40,139 bases of DNA from an uncultured Eubacteriales bacterium (GCA_900316205.1 ONBX01000017.1:1-40139); one strand, 5' to 3'; numbered from the stretch's first letter, positions 1 through 7,530 are shown. The notes: generated by a model not told the origin, from the sequence alone. Made by a program: numbers and translations.

Positions 1-384
1 GCACTTGTCGTTCATGGCAAAGTTCTTCACCGTGCCGTCCGTGTCGATGCTGATGCCCTTGACGTCCTGGCCGCCGATGTCGATGATGGCCTTCACGCTT
101 GGGTCCGTCACATGCACGCCCATGGCGTGGCAGCTGATCTCGGAGATGTTCTCGTCTGCAAAGGGGACCTTGTTGCGGCCGTAGCCCGTACCGATCAGGT
201 ACGCCAGCTCCTTGCTGCTCTGCAGGCCGACCTTCTTCAGCACCTCGTCCATCGCCGCGATGGCGCTCTGCTCGGAATTGATCTTGCTCTTGATGGTGGT
301 GTCCGCTACCATCTTGCCGTTCTCGTCCAGAATGACTGCCTTGGTGTAGGTGGATCCTACGTCACAACCGCCGAAATACTTCAT
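1..384 (-). CDS. 2-hydroxyacyl-CoA dehydratase activator ATPase (BadF/HgdC type), 3' part outside window
   Basis: The visible 128 residues are the N-terminal half of an ASKHA-fold ATPase of the BadF/BadG/HgdC family. Such proteins form a dimer around one [4Fe-4S] cluster and use ATP to push one electron into the partner dehydratase. Seen: the phosphate-binding DVGSTYTK at 8-15, GTGYGRN near residue 77, the second motif DIGGQDVK near 105, and FAMNDKC at the very edge. In the family the Cys of NDKC is a cluster ligand; here it is encoded by the last complete codon of the window. The start ATG has AAGGAG about 8 bases upstream. It is the last visible gene of the minus-strand dehydratase operon, 36 bases after the small membrane protein. 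The C-terminal half, including the second cysteine, cannot be checked. A benzoyl-CoA reductase ATPase subunit is the alternative, but only one ATPase gene is visible. Confidence 0.93.
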   Translation of the reverse strand, partial: MKYFGGCDVGSTYTKAVILDENGKMVADTTIKSKINSEQSAIAAMDEVLKKVGLQSSKELAYLIGTGYGRNKVPFADENISEISCHAMGVHVTDPSVKAIIDIGGQDVKGISIDTDGTVKNFAMNDKC

Positions 385-420
385 ATTGATGCTATCTCCT
401 TTAGATATATCTTACTTGAA

Positions 421-627
421 TTAGTACTTGGGGAACTTGTCCATGTCATAGGGCTCCTGCAGCCGGTCTCTGCGCGGCATGTTGTCATAGTGCTTCTTCA
501 GGAAGGGCTCCACCACGTTGAACATGAGCTTGCCGTCCAGGTCAAAGAAGAACACCACGAAGAGAAGAGCGTTCGCCGCAACGAAGATGCCCAGGAACTT
601 CAAAAAGAATTTACCGATTTTGCACAT
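421..627 (-). CDS. Small single-pass membrane protein in the dehydratase operon
   Basis: A 68-residue protein with a basic N-terminus (MCKIGKFFLKF), one hydrophobic stretch at about residues 9-29 that would span a membrane, and a charged C-terminal tail (PRRDRLQEPYDMDKFPKY). I recognise no family. The ATG has a strong AGGAGG 9 bases upstream. The gene sits 15 bases after the large dehydratase subunit and 36 bases before the activator ATPase, so it is very probably co-transcribed and translated. By position it could anchor the dehydratase or activator at the membrane or be a small accessory subunit; this is inference only. Characterised hydroxyglutaryl-, lactoyl- and phenyllactoyl-CoA dehydratases are described as soluble, so a membrane partner would be unusual. 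Confidence 0.75.
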   Translation of the reverse strand: MCKIGKFFLKFLGIFVAANALLFVVFFFDLDGKLMFNVVEPFLKKHYDNMPRRDRLQEPYDMDKFPKY

Positions 628-642
628 TGTCCTATCCTCCTA

Positions 643-2265
643 TTACCAGGTCATGGAATCGTCGAAGTCCAGCAGAGAGGGATCCAGCGGCTCCTCGTGC
701 ATGACGGTGGTCATGTAGTCGTTGATCTGACGGCGGATCTCGGCACGGGAGACGGTACGGCAGTCAGGCAGCGCATGGGGCATCCAGAAGGCCTTGATGT
801 TTCTCTTGCGGAACTCGTCCTCGAAGAGGCCGTGCACACCCTGCATGCCCTTGCACTGCAGCTGGTCGTACATGGCGACCATGTCGCAGTTGAACTTCTC
901 CATGTACTCCCACAGCTCGAAGATGTGGTGCATGCCGCCGACGGCCATGCGGCGCATGGGAGCCCACATGTGATACTGCGCCAGGTCTTCCAGCATGTTC
1001 TCGTAGGAATCGGTGCGGATCTCCATGTTGAACATGAGAGAGTCCATATTGATGATGCAGTTCAGGCCCCAGCAGTTGTAGGCCCAGGTGCACCAGTTGG
1101 AGAAGTACAGCGGCGCGCAGGACCAGGCGATCACGCGGTGGCGGGTCTTGGGGAAGGGATTGATCTTCTTCTCCACGCACTTGTACATGATCTTCTTGAC
1201 CTTCTCGCTGGCCTCATCCCAGAAGTCGCCCTGGATGCCGTACTGGGTGGAGAAGATGCGGAACAGAGCCTGGGCAACGCCGTTGACGGGGTAGTAATCG
1301 GTCTTGCCGGCAACTTCCCACTTCTCCCATTCGTCGCGCTGCAGCTTGTTCTGCTTCTCCAGGCGCTTGACCATGGAGTCCCAGCTGAAGGGAACGCCGG
1401 TCTGCTTCTCGATGAACTTCCAGCACTCCTCGATTTCCTGCATGCAGTACTTCTTGACCAGGGGATCGTCAAACTGCATGGGCATAGGCAGGGAGAACAG
1501 GGGCTTGTCGAAGAACCAGTCCTGCAGGGTAGAGGTGGAGACGGAAGCGTCGCAGGCCTCGTTGCAGGTGATGGTGAAGGGAGCGGAATCGGGCACGTCG
1601 TCCTGCACGAAGATGCCGGCCTCGGCCTGGCACATGGGGCAAGGGTCGCCGGGAAGGCCGATGGACTGCACCGCGTCGATGTAGTTGAGAACGGTGTGGC
1701 TGTTCACGTGGCAGGTGACGAAGTAGGGGATCATCTCCATGGGGATGTAGCGGTAGCCGGCGTCCATCCAGGGATAGAACATGGTGCCGCAGGTGGTCTC
1801 GTTGGCGTAGATGCTGGTCTTGTAGGCCTGGTTCTCCTTGCCGCCGTGGAGACGGGTATCGGCGTTGAAGAAGTTGCAGATCTGCTGAATGGAGGCGCTG
1901 ACCATGGCGCGGTAGTGCCAGGCGGAAGCCGCCAGGGCTTCGCCGCGCATGCCCTGCAGGCCGCGCTCGAACCAGTGGATCACGGGCAGATAGGTCTGGC
2001 CCATCCAGCGATAGCGCCAGGTGCCCTTGACGAAGTCGATGGGGTTGTTGGAGTACTTAAGGATATCGGTGATCATGTGGACATAGTTGTAGCCCCAGAT
2101 CATGTACATGTAGTAGAAGGTGTCCTTGACGCCTCTCCACTCTCTGTGCTTGAGAAGGCCGGTCTTATCCTCGTACAGCTCGCCCAGACGGCGGCCGCCC
2201 TCTTCGGCGGTGTGGGGCTTGCCGTACCAGAAATCCTTCAGCGCTTTTTTGATATTCTTAGCCAT
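643..2265 (-). CDS. 2-hydroxyacyl-CoA dehydratase family protein, large subunit (540 aa)
   Basis: Belongs to the HGD-D / BcrB-BcrC / FldB-like family, whose members hold [4Fe-4S] clusters and remove water from 2-hydroxyacyl-CoA (or reduce benzoyl-CoA) by a radical route. At 540 residues it is longer than the usual 350-480. Candidate cluster cysteines are C159, C209 and C212 (PCPMC), C234 and C238 (TCNEAC), and a later Cys-rich segment (SCAPLYFSNWCTWAYNC). The C-terminus (HALPDCRTVSRAEIRRQIND) resembles the family's closing acidic-Arg signature. The chosen ATG has AGGAGG 9 bases upstream and lies one base after the stop of the 403-aa subunit, so the two are translationally coupled. An in-frame extension of 43 residues overlaps the upstream gene and is rejected. 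The substrate cannot be read from sequence. Confidence 0.88.
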   Translation of the reverse strand: MAKNIKKALKDFWYGKPHTAEEGGRRLGELYEDKTGLLKHREWRGVKDTFYYMYMIWGYNYVHMITDILKYSNNPIDFVKGTWRYRWMGQTYLPVIHWFERGLQGMRGEALAASAWHYRAMVSASIQQICNFFNADTRLHGGKENQAYKTSIYANETTCGTMFYPWMDAGYRYIPMEMIPYFVTCHVNSHTVLNYIDAVQSIGLPGDPCPMCQAEAGIFVQDDVPDSAPFTITCNEACDASVSTSTLQDWFFDKPLFSLPMPMQFDDPLVKKYCMQEIEECWKFIEKQTGVPFSWDSMVKRLEKQNKLQRDEWEKWEVAGKTDYYPVNGVAQALFRIFSTQYGIQGDFWDEASEKVKKIMYKCVEKKINPFPKTRHRVIAWSCAPLYFSNWCTWAYNCWGLNCIINMDSLMFNMEIRTDSYENMLEDLAQYHMWAPMRRMAVGGMHHIFELWEYMEKFNCDMVAMYDQLQCKGMQGVHGLFEDEFRKRNIKAFWMPHALPDCRTVSRAEIRRQINDYMTTVMHEEPLDPSLLDFDDSMTW

Positions 2266-2266
2266 C

Positions 2267-3478
2267 TTACTTTCCCTCCTGGATGTGCTTGATCTCAACA
2301 CTCTCCACAAAGGCCTGGAAGCGGGTGCGCAGCTGGCCGGAAGCGGAGTTGATGTACTCCTTCTCGATGGAGCAGACAGGCAGGCCGAAGTCACGCTTCA
2401 GGATGAAGGTGTCGATGACGCGCTCGTAGCTCCAGTACTCGCAGAACTTGTTGGAGGCCAGGATCACGCCGTCGGCATGGTACTCCTTGGCCAGGTCCGC
2501 GATCCTCTTCTTGCGGGCGCGCATCTCGTCTTGAGGCATGAAGCGCGGGCAGTTGGAGGTCTTCAGGTAGTGCTCGGCGATGGCGCGCAGGGGGCTCTGG
2601 CCCTCCTTCACCTCAATGGGAACGCGGCTTTCCACAGCGCCGTAGCAGAAGCGGTCGCAGACCACCAGGGCGCCGCAGCTCTCGATGAGCTTGGTGAAGT
2701 CGGGGTCGTCGTTCTCGGAGCCGGCCAGGACCACCTTGCAGCGGAAGTTCTTCTTGTCGTCGGGCTCGCGGGTCTTCATCTCCTCGGCGGTCTCCCGCAG
2801 GTAGGGCAGGATCAGTTCCTTGGGGCAGACCAGGCTCACCAGCTGGATCACGTGGAACTCATAGCCGGTGATGGTGGGGTTGTCCAGCTTGCGGTAGTCG
2901 CCGATCTCGTTGATGAGGCGGCAGACCTCGTTGTGCTGCTCGATGGTCTTGAGCAGGGCCTCGTCGGAAATGTCGATGCCGAAGTGCTCATGCAGGGGCT
3001 CCAGAACATGGGCGCGGAGCTGGGTCTCGTAGTGCTGATAGCTGATCTCGTTGTTTTTGAAGGGGATGTCGGTGAACTCGCAGAAGAAGTCATCATTGTC
3101 GATGATACGCATATCCTCGACGGTGTCGAGATGCTTCTGCTGCAGGTGCTCCTGGAAACGGCAGGTGGCGGTGCAGGTCTCGGTGGCCATCTGGGCGTCC
3201 AGGAAGTTGTATCCGCCCTCCAGAGCGCGCTCCATCAGGGAGCGGGCGTAGTGGCAGACACGGCCGGACAGGTAGTAGGTCGCGATGTCGGGGGAAGTGC
3301 AGCGCGGCGCTCTCAGGCGAACGGAGAAGCAGCCGGGCAGGTCGAGAAGAACTTCAGGCATGAAGTAGCAGGTGTAGCCGACTGCGCGCTTGCCTTCGGC
3401 TTTTGCCTGCTTGACAAGGTCGTTGTTGGCTTCCTGAAGCAGATTCTCAAAGTAGATCAGATGTTTGAGATCTCTCAC
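2267..3478 (-). CDS. 2-hydroxyacyl-CoA dehydratase family protein, small subunit (403 aa)
   Basis: First gene of the dehydratase operon and a clear HgdB/HadC-type member. The N-terminal YTCYFMPEVLLDL (C37) matches the first cluster-cysteine motif, C102 and C106 (ETCTATC) lie where the second is expected, and NKFCEYWSYE supplies C346. The C-terminal IEKEYINSASGQLRTRFQAF (from residue 371) is the family's end signature. With the 540-aa protein it should form a heterodimer holding one or two [4Fe-4S] clusters, activated by the ATPase at the end of the operon. Translation starts at a GTG with GGAGG 8 bases upstream. The promoter lies about 70 bases upstream. Possible roles are dehydration of a hydroxyacyl-CoA from amino-acid fermentation or a benzoyl-CoA-reductase-like step; neighbours do not settle this. 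Confidence 0.93.
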   Translation of the reverse strand: MRDLKHLIYFENLLQEANNDLVKQAKAEGKRAVGYTCYFMPEVLLDLPGCFSVRLRAPRCTSPDIATYYLSGRVCHYARSLMERALEGGYNFLDAQMATETCTATCRFQEHLQQKHLDTVEDMRIIDNDDFFCEFTDIPFKNNEISYQHYETQLRAHVLEPLHEHFGIDISDEALLKTIEQHNEVCRLINEIGDYRKLDNPTITGYEFHVIQLVSLVCPKELILPYLRETAEEMKTREPDDKKNFRCKVVLAGSENDDPDFTKLIESCGALVVCDRFCYGAVESRVPIEVKEGQSPLRAIAEHYLKTSNCPRFMPQDEMRARKKRIADLAKEYHADGVILASNKFCEYWSYERVIDTFILKRDFGLPVCSIEKEYINSASGQLRTRFQAFVESVEIKHIQEGK

Positions 3479-3549
3479 AGATAACCCTCCAAATTTTTTT
3501 CCTGTTTTTTGGGCGCAGAAAGCCCTCTGTGCCCACTATCACGCTGGAT

Positions 3550-3578
3550 ATTATACCGAAGTGTCAGATTCTTGTCAA
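3550..3578 (-). promoter_or_regulatory. Consensus sigma-A promoter of the dehydratase operon
   Basis: On the minus strand TTGACA (3578-3573) and TATAAT (3555-3550) are both perfect, 17 bases apart. Transcription should start near 3543, leaving a leader of about 65 bases before the GTG. The leader can form a short hairpin (GGGC..CAGA with TCTG..GCCC, about 3510-3533). Strong constitutive-looking initiation suits a catabolic enzyme that is made in quantity. Confidence 0.85.
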
Positions 3579-3751
3579 ATTTTTATTTTGCAAAAAGTTC
3601 AAAAAAGTCAGCAATTCCGGGTTTTTTAGTTATACATTTCCTTTCTTGCTGTCTAAAAAATGTCTAACATGCACAAAAAGCATCATGAGATTTTGGAGGC
3701 CCCGTGCAAAGGAAAAAGAGGCTGCGAAGAACGAGTTTTTTCGGGATAATC
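3579..3751. other. AT-rich upstream region of the dehydratase promoter
   Basis: About 170 bases of AT-rich DNA in an otherwise GC-rich genome, directly upstream of the -35 box. It holds runs of A and T and two direct copies of TGTCTA (3650-3655 and 3661-3666), 11 bases apart, so on the same helix face. It could be an UP element or an activator site. No convincing gene is present: the short open frames here lack ribosome binding sites and read low-complexity sequence. Confidence 0.45.
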
Positions 3752-3895
3752 GTAGGGGCGGCTATTAGCCGCCCGACCGAGAATATGGATCGTTCCAGTA
3801 CAAAAAAGGCGAATTCGCGTAATCAGATGCGAATTCGCCCAACGGCTGCTAGTATGGAAGCATGCTCCGCACGGGCGGCTGATAGCCGCCCCTAC
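3752..3895. repeat. Family A palindromic repeat with inner GGCGAATTCGC inverted repeat
   Basis: Outer arms start GTAGGGGCGGC: 3752-3775 and 3872-3895 are 24-base inverted repeats with one mismatch that would be a G-U wobble in RNA. Between them a second inverted repeat, GGCGAATTCGC (3808-3818 and 3829-3839), forms its own hairpin. The outer arms match the copies at 5115 and 19961. This is a MITE-like or REP-like non-coding element; it lies just downstream of the AlaX-type gene and could also serve as its transcript end. Confidence 0.85.
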
Positions 3896-3935
3896 GGCCT
3901 TTGAGGTGCTTTCACATCCCCTTTTTGCTATCTTT

Positions 3936-5096
3936 TCATCCCTCCGGCTTCCAGTCCCGGAAGAAGGCCAGGATGCTCTCCCGATCCGCGGCGGCGCGGC
4001 CCTGGATCATGGCGGGGCTGCCGCCGCCCCGGCCCTGGATGCCGGCGTTGAGGGCCTTTGCGTTCTTGCGCAGGTCAACACGCTTGCTCCCGATGATATA
4101 GCGCCAGCCCTCCCCCTCGCTGCCGGAGAAGACCGCGGCCACCGCCGCCTTTTCCATCAGCAGGTTCACAAGCTCCCGCTGGGCCACCTCGTCCAGAATG
4201 CTGTCAAAGAGCGCCAGGTTTTCCTCCGTCGCCTCCTGACCCTCCGCGATACGGCGGGCCAGCTCCAGGCTCAGCGCCGCGATGCGCTCCTTCTGCTTCT
4301 CCTGGGTCTCCAGCGCCCGCTCCACGCCCGAAACGATTTTTTCCCGGGGCACGCTGAGAAGCCCGGAGATGGCGGTGACGCTCTCCTGATACTGACACAT
4401 CCTCTCCCAGGCGTCCATGCCGCAGACGGCGGTGACGCGCACGCCGCCCCGGTGCCGCTCCGCGGTCAGGAGTTTTACCAGCCCCACCTCACCGGTACGC
4501 TCCACATGGGGCGCGCAGCAGGCGCAGCAGTCCACCCCGGGGATCTCCACGATGCGCACGTTCTCCTTCAGGTCCAGCTTGCTGCGGTAAAAGAGCGCCG
4601 CCAGCTCCTGCTCCTCGGGAAACCAGATCCGCAGCGGCAGGTCCGCCCGCACCGCCTCATTGGCAAGGCGCTCGATCTCCCTGAGCTGCTCCCAGCTCAG
4701 TTCACCGGAGTAGTCCATGGTCATGCAGTCCGGCCCCATATGAAAGCCCACGTTGTCAAAGCCGAACTCCCGGTACACTAGGCCGGAGACGATGTGCTCG
4801 CCGGAGTGGTTCTGCATCCGGCGGTACCGCTGCTCCCAGTCGATCCGGCAGGAGACGCGTTCCCCCGCCGGCAGCGGCCGATCCGCATAGTGGAGGATCT
4901 GCCCGTCCTTTTCGTGCACGTCCGTCACTCTGGCCTCTCCGATGAAGCCGGTGTCGGCCATCTGGCCGCCGCCCTCCGGGAAAAAGGCGGTCCGGTCCAG
5001 GGTCATCGCCCAGCCCTTCTTCGTCTCCTCGCAGGACAGCACAACTGCCTCAAATTCCCGCATGTGACTGTCGATATAATAGAGTTTTTCCGTCAT
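3936..5096 (-). CDS. AlaX-type alanyl-tRNA editing protein with DHHA1-like C-terminus
   Basis: A free-standing relative of the AlaRS editing domain that hydrolyses Ser- (or Gly-) tRNA-Ala in trans. Seen in 386 residues: FFPEGGGQMADTG at 38-50, the zinc-site QNHSGEHIVSG with H97 and H101, and C193xxxH197 in the CACCAPHVERTGEVG segment, which replaces the more usual CGGTHV. A coiled segment follows at about 235-280, then a DHHA1-like C-terminal domain (GIQGRGGGSPAMIQGR near residue 350), which makes this the long form of AlaX. The ATG with GGAGG upstream is chosen over an in-frame extension of 32 residues that would read through the 5115-5185 palindrome. It lies 92 bases downstream of mtnN on the same strand and may share its transcript, with the palindrome between them. 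Confidence 0.92.
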   Translation of the reverse strand: MTEKLYYIDSHMREFEAVVLSCEETKKGWAMTLDRTAFFPEGGGQMADTGFIGEARVTDVHEKDGQILHYADRPLPAGERVSCRIDWEQRYRRMQNHSGEHIVSGLVYREFGFDNVGFHMGPDCMTMDYSGELSWEQLREIERLANEAVRADLPLRIWFPEEQELAALFYRSKLDLKENVRIVEIPGVDCCACCAPHVERTGEVGLVKLLTAERHRGGVRVTAVCGMDAWERMCQYQESVTAISGLLSVPREKIVSGVERALETQEKQKERIAALSLELARRIAEGQEATEENLALFDSILDEVAQRELVNLLMEKAAVAAVFSGSEGEGWRYIIGSKRVDLRKNAKALNAGIQGRGGGSPAMIQGRAAADRESILAFFRDWKPEG

Positions 5097-5114
5097 GGAA
5101 GGTCCTCCATCTCT

Positions 5115-5185
5115 GTAGGGGCCGCCGCCCTCGGCGGCCCGTTTTGATATGTTTTTTGCGGGCCGCCGAGGGCGGCGGCCCCTAC
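5115..5185. repeat. Family A palindrome, perfect 27-bp stem
   Basis: Arms 5115-5141 and 5159-5185 are perfect 27-base inverted repeats beginning GTAGGGGCCGCC, with a 17-base T-rich loop. It fills the space between mtnN and the AlaX-type gene. In RNA it would be an extremely stable hairpin that could stop or protect transcripts from either side. Confidence 0.92.
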
Positions 5186-5188
5186 GGA

Positions 5189-5866
5189 TCATAATTCCCG
5201 GATGATCCGATCCGCCACCTCCAGGCAGAGGGCGGAGGTGGCTGCCAGCGCGGTGCCGAAGTCCTCGCCCCCCTGGGTCAGACCGTCGGACACGGTCTTG
5301 ATGAGCAGGCAGGGGATCTGGGCACGGTCACAGGTCAGCACCACGGCGGCGGCCTCCATCTCGCAGATGTCGGCGCCCCAGCGCTGATGCAGAGCGCTCT
5401 TGGCCTCTTCCCCGGCCACGAACTTGTCCGCCGAGGCGCAGGTGACCCGCTTGAGCTCCGGGCAGAGGCGCACGGCTTTCTCCACAAGCGCCGCCGAGGG
5501 GACCAGGTATTCGTCCTCGTAGCCCATGTACTGTCCCGGGAGACACTTGTCATATTCCGAGGTATCGAAGTCATAGTGGACCACCCGCTCCACCACGCAG
5601 GTTTTGGTCTGGCCCATCTCAGCGGTGAGGCCGCCCACCACGCCGAAGTTTACGATCAGCTCCACCTCGTAGCGGTCGATGAGCAGCTCCGCCGCCGCCG
5701 CCGCGGCGATCTCCCCCGCGCCGGAGCGCAGCACATAGAGCTCGTACGCGCCCATGTCATACAGATGCATCTCGAAGCCATGGCGGTTCTCCACGGTCTT
5801 TGCCGTGCCGTAACGGCGCAGTACCGCATCCATCTCCACCGCTACCAGCATCCCGATCTTTTTCAT
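5189..5866 (-). CDS. mtnN: 5'-methylthioadenosine/S-adenosylhomocysteine nucleosidase
   Basis: A 225-residue nucleoside phosphorylase-fold enzyme that cleaves the glycosidic bond of MTA, SAH and 5'-deoxyadenosine, products of SAM-using reactions. Visible landmarks: E11 near the N-terminus (general acid position), the phosphate/ribose loop segment IVNFGVVGGL at 71-80, EMEAAAV with E169 and E171, and KTVSDG with catalytic D194. Length fits the family (about 230). The ATG at 5866 follows AGGAG by 7 bases; an in-frame TTG two codons earlier is less well placed. The gene is downstream of mtaB, a radical SAM enzyme whose reaction makes 5'-deoxyadenosine and SAH, so the neighbourhood makes biochemical sense. 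Confidence 0.92.
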   Translation of the reverse strand: MKKIGMLVAVEMDAVLRRYGTAKTVENRHGFEMHLYDMGAYELYVLRSGAGEIAAAAAAELLIDRYEVELIVNFGVVGGLTAEMGQTKTCVVERVVHYDFDTSEYDKCLPGQYMGYEDEYLVPSAALVEKAVRLCPELKRVTCASADKFVAGEEAKSALHQRWGADICEMEAAAVVLTCDRAQIPCLLIKTVSDGLTQGGEDFGTALAATSALCLEVADRIIREL

Positions 5867-5872
5867 TTCCAA

Positions 5873-6085
5873 TCTCCTTCCTTATAGGCTCCCCTGTGAA
5901 GGGGAGCTGTCACAGCGCGTCTCACGCAGCGCTGTGACTGAGGGGTCTCCTTCCTTATAGGCTCCCCTGTGAAGGGGAGCTGTCTGCCGCCGTCTCACGC
6001 AAGGCGGCAGACTGAGGGGTCTCCTTCCTTATAGGCTCCCCTGCGCAAGGGGAGCGCTCTCGGGAGGGGCAAGCCCCTCCCCTAC
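5873..6085. repeat. Tandem family B hairpin repeats (three copies, 73-74 bp period)
   Basis: Direct copies begin at 5873, 5946 and 6020 (TCTCCTTCCTTATAGG). Copies 1 and 2 each have hairpin 1, GCTCCCCT-gtga-AGGGGAGC (5888-5907 and 5961-5980), then hairpin 2, then TGAGGGGT. Hairpin 2 is GTCACAGCGC/GCGCTGTGAC (5909-5918, 5929-5938) in copy 1 and GTCTGCCGCC/GGCGGCAGAC (5982-5991, 6003-6012) in copy 2: different sequences, both perfectly paired, around the same loop GTCTCACGCA. Copy 3 keeps hairpin 1, then changes to a GGGAGGGGC/GCCCCTCCC hairpin ending in CTACGG. The block fills the gap between mtaB and mtnN. Confidence 0.9.
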
Positions 6086-6095
6086 GGCTCAAAAC

Positions 6096-7397
6096 TCATT
6101 TCTCAAAACGCAAAACTCCAAGCAGTCTATCCCCGTCCACGCCGGTGATCTTCACGTCCAGAAGCTGTCCCCGCAGCCCTTCCTGCTCCACCTTCACCAG
6201 CAGATAGGTGTCGCTGTGGCCGAGGCTCCCTTCCTCGCCGGTCTCGAAAAGCACCGGCAGGGTGAGCCCAACGCTCTGCTCCAGATAGGCCCGGTGCATC
6301 CGCGCCGCCACGGCCTGGGCCTGACGGGCACGGAGCGCCTTCAGAGCATGGGTGCACTGCTCCGGCATCTGGTCCGCCGGGGTGCCGGGCCGGCGGGAAT
6401 AGGGGAAGATATGCATATCCGAAAAGGCGCACTTTTCGATGAAGGCCAGGGTCTCGGCCTGGTCGGCGTCCGTCTCCCCGGGAAAACCGGTGATGAGATC
6501 GCAGGTCAGGGCGCAGCCGGGAAAATACCGGCGCAGAAGCTCCGTCGCCGCAAAGAAGCGGGCGGTGTCGTACTTCCGGTTCATGGCCTTCAGGGTCCTG
6601 TCGCAGCCGGACTGGAGGGACAGGTGGAAGTGGCGGCAGAGCTTTCCCGTGGCGGCAAGGCGGCGGCAAAAGTCCTCGGTAATCACCGTGGGCTCCAGGG
6701 AGCTGAGCCGGATGCGCATGTCCCCGGCCTCCTTCGCCACGGCCTCGATGCAGTCGGCAAGGCCGGGCTTTCCCGGCAGATCCACCCCGTAGGAGGCCAC
6801 CTCGATACCGGTAAGCACCAGCTCCCGGAAGCCCTGCTCCCGGATGCGGGCTGTCTCGGCGGCGGCGTCGGCCAGAGGCAGAGAGCGGAGCCGCCCCCTG
6901 GTGTAGGGGATGATGCAGTAGCTGCAGAAGTTCACACAGCCGTCCTGGATCTTCAGCATGGCCCGGGTGCGGCCCTCCATGGCCCCGGCGGGCAGCTTCT
7001 CCAGCTGGCGGCGGCGGAAGGGCTCGTCCACGCTCCGTGTCCGCTGCCCCTCCTGCACGGCCCGCTCCACCGCCTCCACAAAGGCCATCCGGTCCGCCGC
7101 GCCGAAGATGACCTGGGCGCCGATGCGGGCGGTCTCCTCGGGGCTGAGCTGGGAGTAGCAGCCACAGACGGCCAGCACCGCGCCGGGGTTCTCGTCCCGC
7201 AGGCGGCGCAGCAGCTGGCGGGACTTGCGCCCGCTCTCCGCCGTGACGGCGCAGGTGTTCACGATGACGGCGTCGGCGATCTCGCCGGGGGCGCAGGGCT
7301 GGTGCCCGTGCTCCTGGAGCCGGGTCTCCATGGCCTGGGTCTCAAACTGGTTGACCTTGCAGCCAAGAGTGGATATAATATATCTCATCTTTATCAT
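6096..7397 (-). CDS. mtaB: tRNA t6A37 methylthiotransferase
   Basis: Radical SAM methylthiotransferase that converts t6A to ms2t6A at position 37 of tRNAs reading ANN codons. Seen in 433 residues: N-terminal UPF0004 domain with STLGCKVNQFET (C13), NTCAV (C49) and VCGCYSQ (C78, C80) for the auxiliary cluster; the radical SAM site GCVNFCSYCIIPYTRGR with C154, C158 and C161; and a C-terminal TRAM-like domain (from about residue 375). CKVNQ and the IIPYTRGR form identify MtaB rather than MiaB or RimO. Start choice is uncertain: the ATG at 7397 has AAAGG only 3 bases upstream, while the ATG at 7388 (MRYIIST) aligns better with family starts. Confidence 0.94.
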   Translation of the reverse strand: MIKMRYIISTLGCKVNQFETQAMETRLQEHGHQPCAPGEIADAVIVNTCAVTAESGRKSRQLLRRLRDENPGAVLAVCGCYSQLSPEETARIGAQVIFGAADRMAFVEAVERAVQEGQRTRSVDEPFRRRQLEKLPAGAMEGRTRAMLKIQDGCVNFCSYCIIPYTRGRLRSLPLADAAAETARIREQGFRELVLTGIEVASYGVDLPGKPGLADCIEAVAKEAGDMRIRLSSLEPTVITEDFCRRLAATGKLCRHFHLSLQSGCDRTLKAMNRKYDTARFFAATELLRRYFPGCALTCDLITGFPGETDADQAETLAFIEKCAFSDMHIFPYSRRPGTPADQMPEQCTHALKALRARQAQAVAARMHRAYLEQSVGLTLPVLFETGEEGSLGHSDTYLLVKVEQEGLRGQLLDVKITGVDGDRLLGVLRFEK

Positions 7398-7437
7398 TTA
7401 CCTTTCATGGGAGAAAAAATGATGAAAAGTGAATACT

Positions 7438-7530
7438 GAAAAATGAAGAATTGCGGTGTCCGCTTCGCGGACGGATTAAAATCTTCGCCGCAGGCGAAAC
7501 CTCTATGATTCATTCTTCATTATTCTTTTT
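7438..7530. repeat. Family C repeat copy 1 (upstream of cysteine desulfurase)
   Basis: AATGAAGAAT near 7440 and ATTCTTCATT near 7511 form terminal inverted repeats. The core has a small hairpin GTCCGC-ttc-GCGGAC, preceded by ATTGCGGT and followed by GGATTAAAATC, and a second hairpin TTCGCC-gca-GGCGAA. The core recurs at about 8712 and 11665 with different but paired stems. Non-coding, MITE-like. Confidence 0.75.

Noticed and set aside
112-2292. 726-codon open frame on the plus strand opposite the dehydratase genes
   Set aside because: It is antisense to two clear family members, has no ribosome binding site, and its His/Val/Leu/Gly-rich composition is the usual shadow of GC-rich coding DNA. 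The same applies to other long antisense frames, such as those opposite lysC/hom, hemW/VanW, metG and malQ.
3529-3768. 79-codon frame upstream of the dehydratase operon
   Set aside because: It overlaps the promoter and AT-rich control region, lacks a ribosome binding site and runs into the repeat at 3752.
5873-6056. CRISPR array (three direct repeats with about 73-bp period)
   Set aside because: The repeated part is long and contains hairpins that vary in their arms; there are no unique spacers of constant length and no cas genes.
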